Origin: Haematobia irritans
Taxonomy: Eukaryota > Arthropoda > Insecta > Diptera > Muscidae
Length of the DNA stretch: 64,000 nt
Assembly (NCBI RefSeq): GCF_050003625.1
Contig: NW_027445852.1
Coordinates: 620,001-684,000, forward strand
Reading direction: 5' to 3'
Shown: positions 63,561-64,000 of the stretch, piece after piece
Layout: each line of letters opens with the position of its first letter
How positions within the stretch are numbered: position 1 is the first letter of the stretch
The notes under the pieces: model-generated
What the model was told of the DNA's origin: nothing
Seen by the model: only the letters and a program-made list of their open reading frames with translations
Databases searched by the model: none
Made by a program: the position numbers and the translations under genes

Positions 63561-64000
63561 AAAAACTTATTTTGGCCATAACTCCTTAAATATGCGTCCT
63601 AGAGCCAAAATGACCTCAATTCGTGACCACCCCCAAAAAATCCAAATTTCGACGAAAATCCTCAAAAAATTGAAATTTTTATATGAAAAACTTATTTTGG
63701 CCATAACTCCTTAAATATGCGTCCTAGAGCCAAAAGGACCTCAATTCGTGACCATCCCCAAAAAATCAAAATTTTGATGAAATCCTCAAAAAATAGAAAT
63801 TTTTATATGAGAAACTTATTTTGGCCATAACTCCTTAAATATGCGTCCTAGAGCCAAAAGGACCTCAATTCGTGATCACTCCCACAAAATCAAAATTTTG
63901 ATGACAATCCTCAAAAAATTGAAATTTTTATATGAAAAACTTATTTTGGCCATAACTCCTTAAATATGCGTCCTAGAGCCAAAATGACCTCAATTCGTGA
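63470..64000 (+). repeat. Three-monomer (374-bp) higher-order repeat at the window end
   Basis: CACAAAATC/GATGACAATCC, CCAAAATGACC/GACCACCCCC, and GACCATCCCC/GATGAAATCCTC/ATGAGAAAC follow each other and then start again. CCAAAATGACC recurs 374 bp apart (63604 and 63978). The unit is one base short of 375 because one monomer has lost an A. The second copy is cut by the window edge. Confidence 0.75.

Larger units (their letters stand above)
55965..64000 (+). repeat. 125-bp satellite DNA array, right block
   Basis: Continuation of the same satellite in the same orientation and register, about 64 monomers, running off the end of the window. The variant classes are the same as on the left. TTTGGGCC (126-bp) and GACCACCCCCTAAAAATCC monomers are relatively common between 60.4 and 63.2 kb. 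No gene is visible. Confidence 0.98.

Overview
The window is almost entirely one tandem satellite DNA array, broken once by a non-LTR (LINE-type) retrotransposon. The satellite monomer is 125 bp and about 34% GC. All monomers lie in the same orientation, from base 1 to 52110 and again from 55965 to 64000: roughly 417 plus 64 copies by dividing lengths. No ordinary host gene, tRNA, rRNA or CRISPR array is visible. The organism is a eukaryote and most likely an insect. The reasons are the large satellite block, the insect-type ORF1 domain (DUF4780-like), the LINE with endonuclease, reverse transcriptase and RNase H, and the LINE tail of TTAACC/CCTAA motifs. I cannot name the species. Such a block would usually be pericentromeric or other heterochromatin.

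Satellite layout. The monomer has two halves. Positions 1-60 (starting GGCCATAACTCC) are about 50% GC and nearly invariant. Positions 61-125 are about 20% GC and hold A/T tracts spaced near the helical repeat. Monomers fall into a few linked variant classes: GACCACCCCC with CGACG, GACCATCCCC with TGATG, GATCACTCCC with TGATG, and a CACAAAATC/GATGACAATCC subclass. Blocks of these variants recur as higher-order repeats of many sizes. Examples are 250, 375, 500, about 1000, 2000 and 2255-2381 bp, plus 3126-3376 bp (22.1-28.6 kb) and 3501 bp (33.2-40.1 kb). This points to repeated unequal exchange or amplification of neighbouring blocks.

Retrotransposon layout (52111-55964, 3854 bp, + strand). 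In order it has a 109-bp 5' UTR with a 22-bp palindrome, ORF1 (407 aa) and ORF2 (806 aa, overlapping ORF1 by 41 nt in another frame). A 141-bp 3' end follows with two stem-loops and a TTTAACCTAACC-type tail. A 9-bp direct repeat, CCTAGAGCC, flanks it as target-site duplication. ORF2 is open throughout but lacks the second half of the endonuclease and the first part of the reverse transcriptase. The junction carries a 15-bp tandem duplication. It is therefore an internally deleted copy, and autonomous movement is unlikely. ORF1 would bind the element RNA and ORF2 would nick DNA and reverse transcribe it; here the nicking domain is broken while the RT palm and RNase H motifs look intact.

I see no clearly novel gene system. 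The points most worth a second look are the frame-preserving internal deletion, the tail/target microhomology, the clean empty site supported by linked satellite variants, the phased A-tracts in each monomer, and the nested higher-order repeats.
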